The notes under the pieces were generated by a model. The model saw only the letters and a program-made list of their open reading frames with translations, did not search any database and was not told the DNA's origin. The position numbers were made by a program, and so were the translations under genes. Positions 4,875 through 5,719 of a stretch of DNA of 5,719 bases are shown piece by piece (the stretch's first letter is position 1; every line of letters starts with the position of its first letter). The stretch is from an uncultured Oscillospiraceae bacterium (GTDB lineage: Bacteria > Bacillota > Clostridia > Oscillospirales > Oscillospiraceae): contig CALWWH010000245.1 in assembly GCA_944385195.1 (NCBI GenBank), positions 1-5,719 on the forward strand, given 5' to 3'.

Positions 4875-5719
4875 TTAAGCAAGACCCATCATTCTGGGAA
4901 TCGCCATGGTGATCGGCTCAATATAGGTCACAAGCATCAGAATGATAATCTCTGCAACCAGGAAGGGACCCATTGCCTTAAACCCACTCCACACATCAAT
5001 TCTACCAATCTTGCAGGCAATATAAACACACTGCCCCAGGGGCGGGGTGCCAAGACCGATGACCAGGTTCAGCACCATAACGAGGCCAAAATGGATGGGA
5101 TCGATGCCGACGGAAACAGCGATAGGCTGGAGAATAGGAGCCAATAGGAGGAGACTTGCGCCGCCGTCCATAAACATACCCATGATTAACAGCAGAATAT
5201 TTACCAGCAGAAGGAATACGTAGGGGCTGCTGCTAAAGGAGAGAAACAGGTCTTCTATGATCATCGTCATATTCATCGCAGCCAGCGCATAGCTGGCAAC
5301 CTTCGCACATGCAATAATCATAAATATCGTTGCCGACATGGTGGTCGTACCAACCAGAATCTCCCATAGATCCTTCAGCTTAATGGTACGCAGTACAAAA
5401 ACACCGACAACAAGTGCGTATACAACCGCAAGAACACCCGCCTCAGTCGCAGTACAGAGACCGGTGGTAATCCCGCCGACAATAATGGCGGGCATCACCA
5501 TAGGAACCACGGCTTCCTGGCATGTCTTCTTGACTTCATCCCAGCTGTATTTCTCTGTGCGCCGCGGAAAATGATACTTGCGATTAAGGATTAGGATAAC
5601 CAGAGCTTCTGCAATGGCAACCAGAACACCGGGAATAAAGCCCGCCATAAACATTGCACTGATGGGAGCGCCAACGCTGACGGCATACAACACCATCATA
5701 TTGCTGGGAGGGATAATGG
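4875..5719 (-). CDS. dctM: TRAP transporter large permease subunit (DctM family), partial, N-terminus beyond the right edge
   Basis: This is the ion-coupled membrane subunit that moves the solute handed over by the binding protein across the cytoplasmic membrane. The visible part is 280 residues. The frame stays open to the window edge, with the codons IIPPSN ahead of the first in-window methionine, so that methionine is internal. DctM proteins are usually about 425-430 residues, so roughly the first third is missing. Family signatures, numbered from the first complete codon, are the IPPS turn (2-5), TATEAG (89-94), the GMFMD...APILQPI re-entrant hairpin (180-199), GIDPIHFG (204-211) and GLGTPPLG (221-228). 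Hydrophobic segments lie near 22-44, 69-85, 92-109, 122-145, 165-182, 208-222 and 249-266. The next gene follows after 15 bp. A small DctQ subunit is expected upstream, outside the window; I infer this from family organisation. Assignment to the family is secure; the substrate is not determined. Confidence 0.96.
   Translation of the reverse strand, partial: IIPPSNMMVLYAVSVGAPISAMFMAGFIPGVLVAIAEALVILILNRKYHFPRRTEKYSWDEVKKTCQEAVVPMVMPAIIVGGITTGLCTATEAGVLAVVYALVVGVFVLRTIKLKDLWEILVGTTTMSATIFMIIACAKVASYALAAMNMTMIIEDLFLSFSSSPYVFLLLVNILLLIMGMFMDGGASLLLLAPILQPIAVSVGIDPIHFGLVMVLNLVIGLGTPPLGQCVYIACKIGRIDVWSGFKAMGPFLVAEIIILMLVTYIEPITMAIPRMMGLA

Overview
The window is a stretch of bacterial DNA in which all six genes lie on the minus strand and read right to left. 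They look like one catabolic transcription unit built around a TRAP (tripartite ATP-independent periplasmic) transporter. The lipoprotein-type signal peptide, strong Shine-Dalgarno sequences and moderately GC-rich codon use suggest a Firmicute of the class Clostridia, perhaps an Oscillospiraceae-like gut organism. That placement is inference from style only; there is no rRNA or marker gene here.

Layout in order of transcription: (1) the C-terminal two thirds of a TRAP large membrane subunit (DctM family, 4875-5719, running off the right edge); (2) a DapA/N-acetylneuraminate lyase-family aldolase or lyase (3933-4859); (3) a Gfo/Idh/MocA NAD(P)-dependent oxidoreductase (2996-3940) whose GTG start overlaps the aldolase gene by 8 bp; (4) a sugar isomerase/epimerase-type TIM barrel (2106-2984); (5) a TRAP solute-binding lipoprotein (DctP family, 957-2033); (6) a second, divergent isomerase/epimerase TIM barrel (26-856). 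The first four genes are packed within -8 to +15 bp. The solute-binding gene is set apart by a 72 bp gap in front and a 100 bp gap behind. Each gap contains a perfect-stem inverted repeat (2073-2092 and 880-923).

A working model: a carboxylated solute, probably a sugar acid or related compound, is captured by the binding lipoprotein and imported through the DctQM permease. It is then processed by isomerisation or epimerisation, a redox step on a hydroxyl or keto group, and a Schiff-base aldol or lyase step. The substrate cannot be assigned. The DapA-family enzyme lacks the arginine diagnostic of dihydrodipicolinate synthase, so lysine biosynthesis is unlikely. I see no kinase, dehydratase or regulator that would point to a known sialate, uronate, inositol or tetronate pathway.

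No RNA genes, mobile elements, CRISPR arrays, convincing promoters or U-tract terminators were found. The long plus-strand open frames are antisense shadows of these genes.
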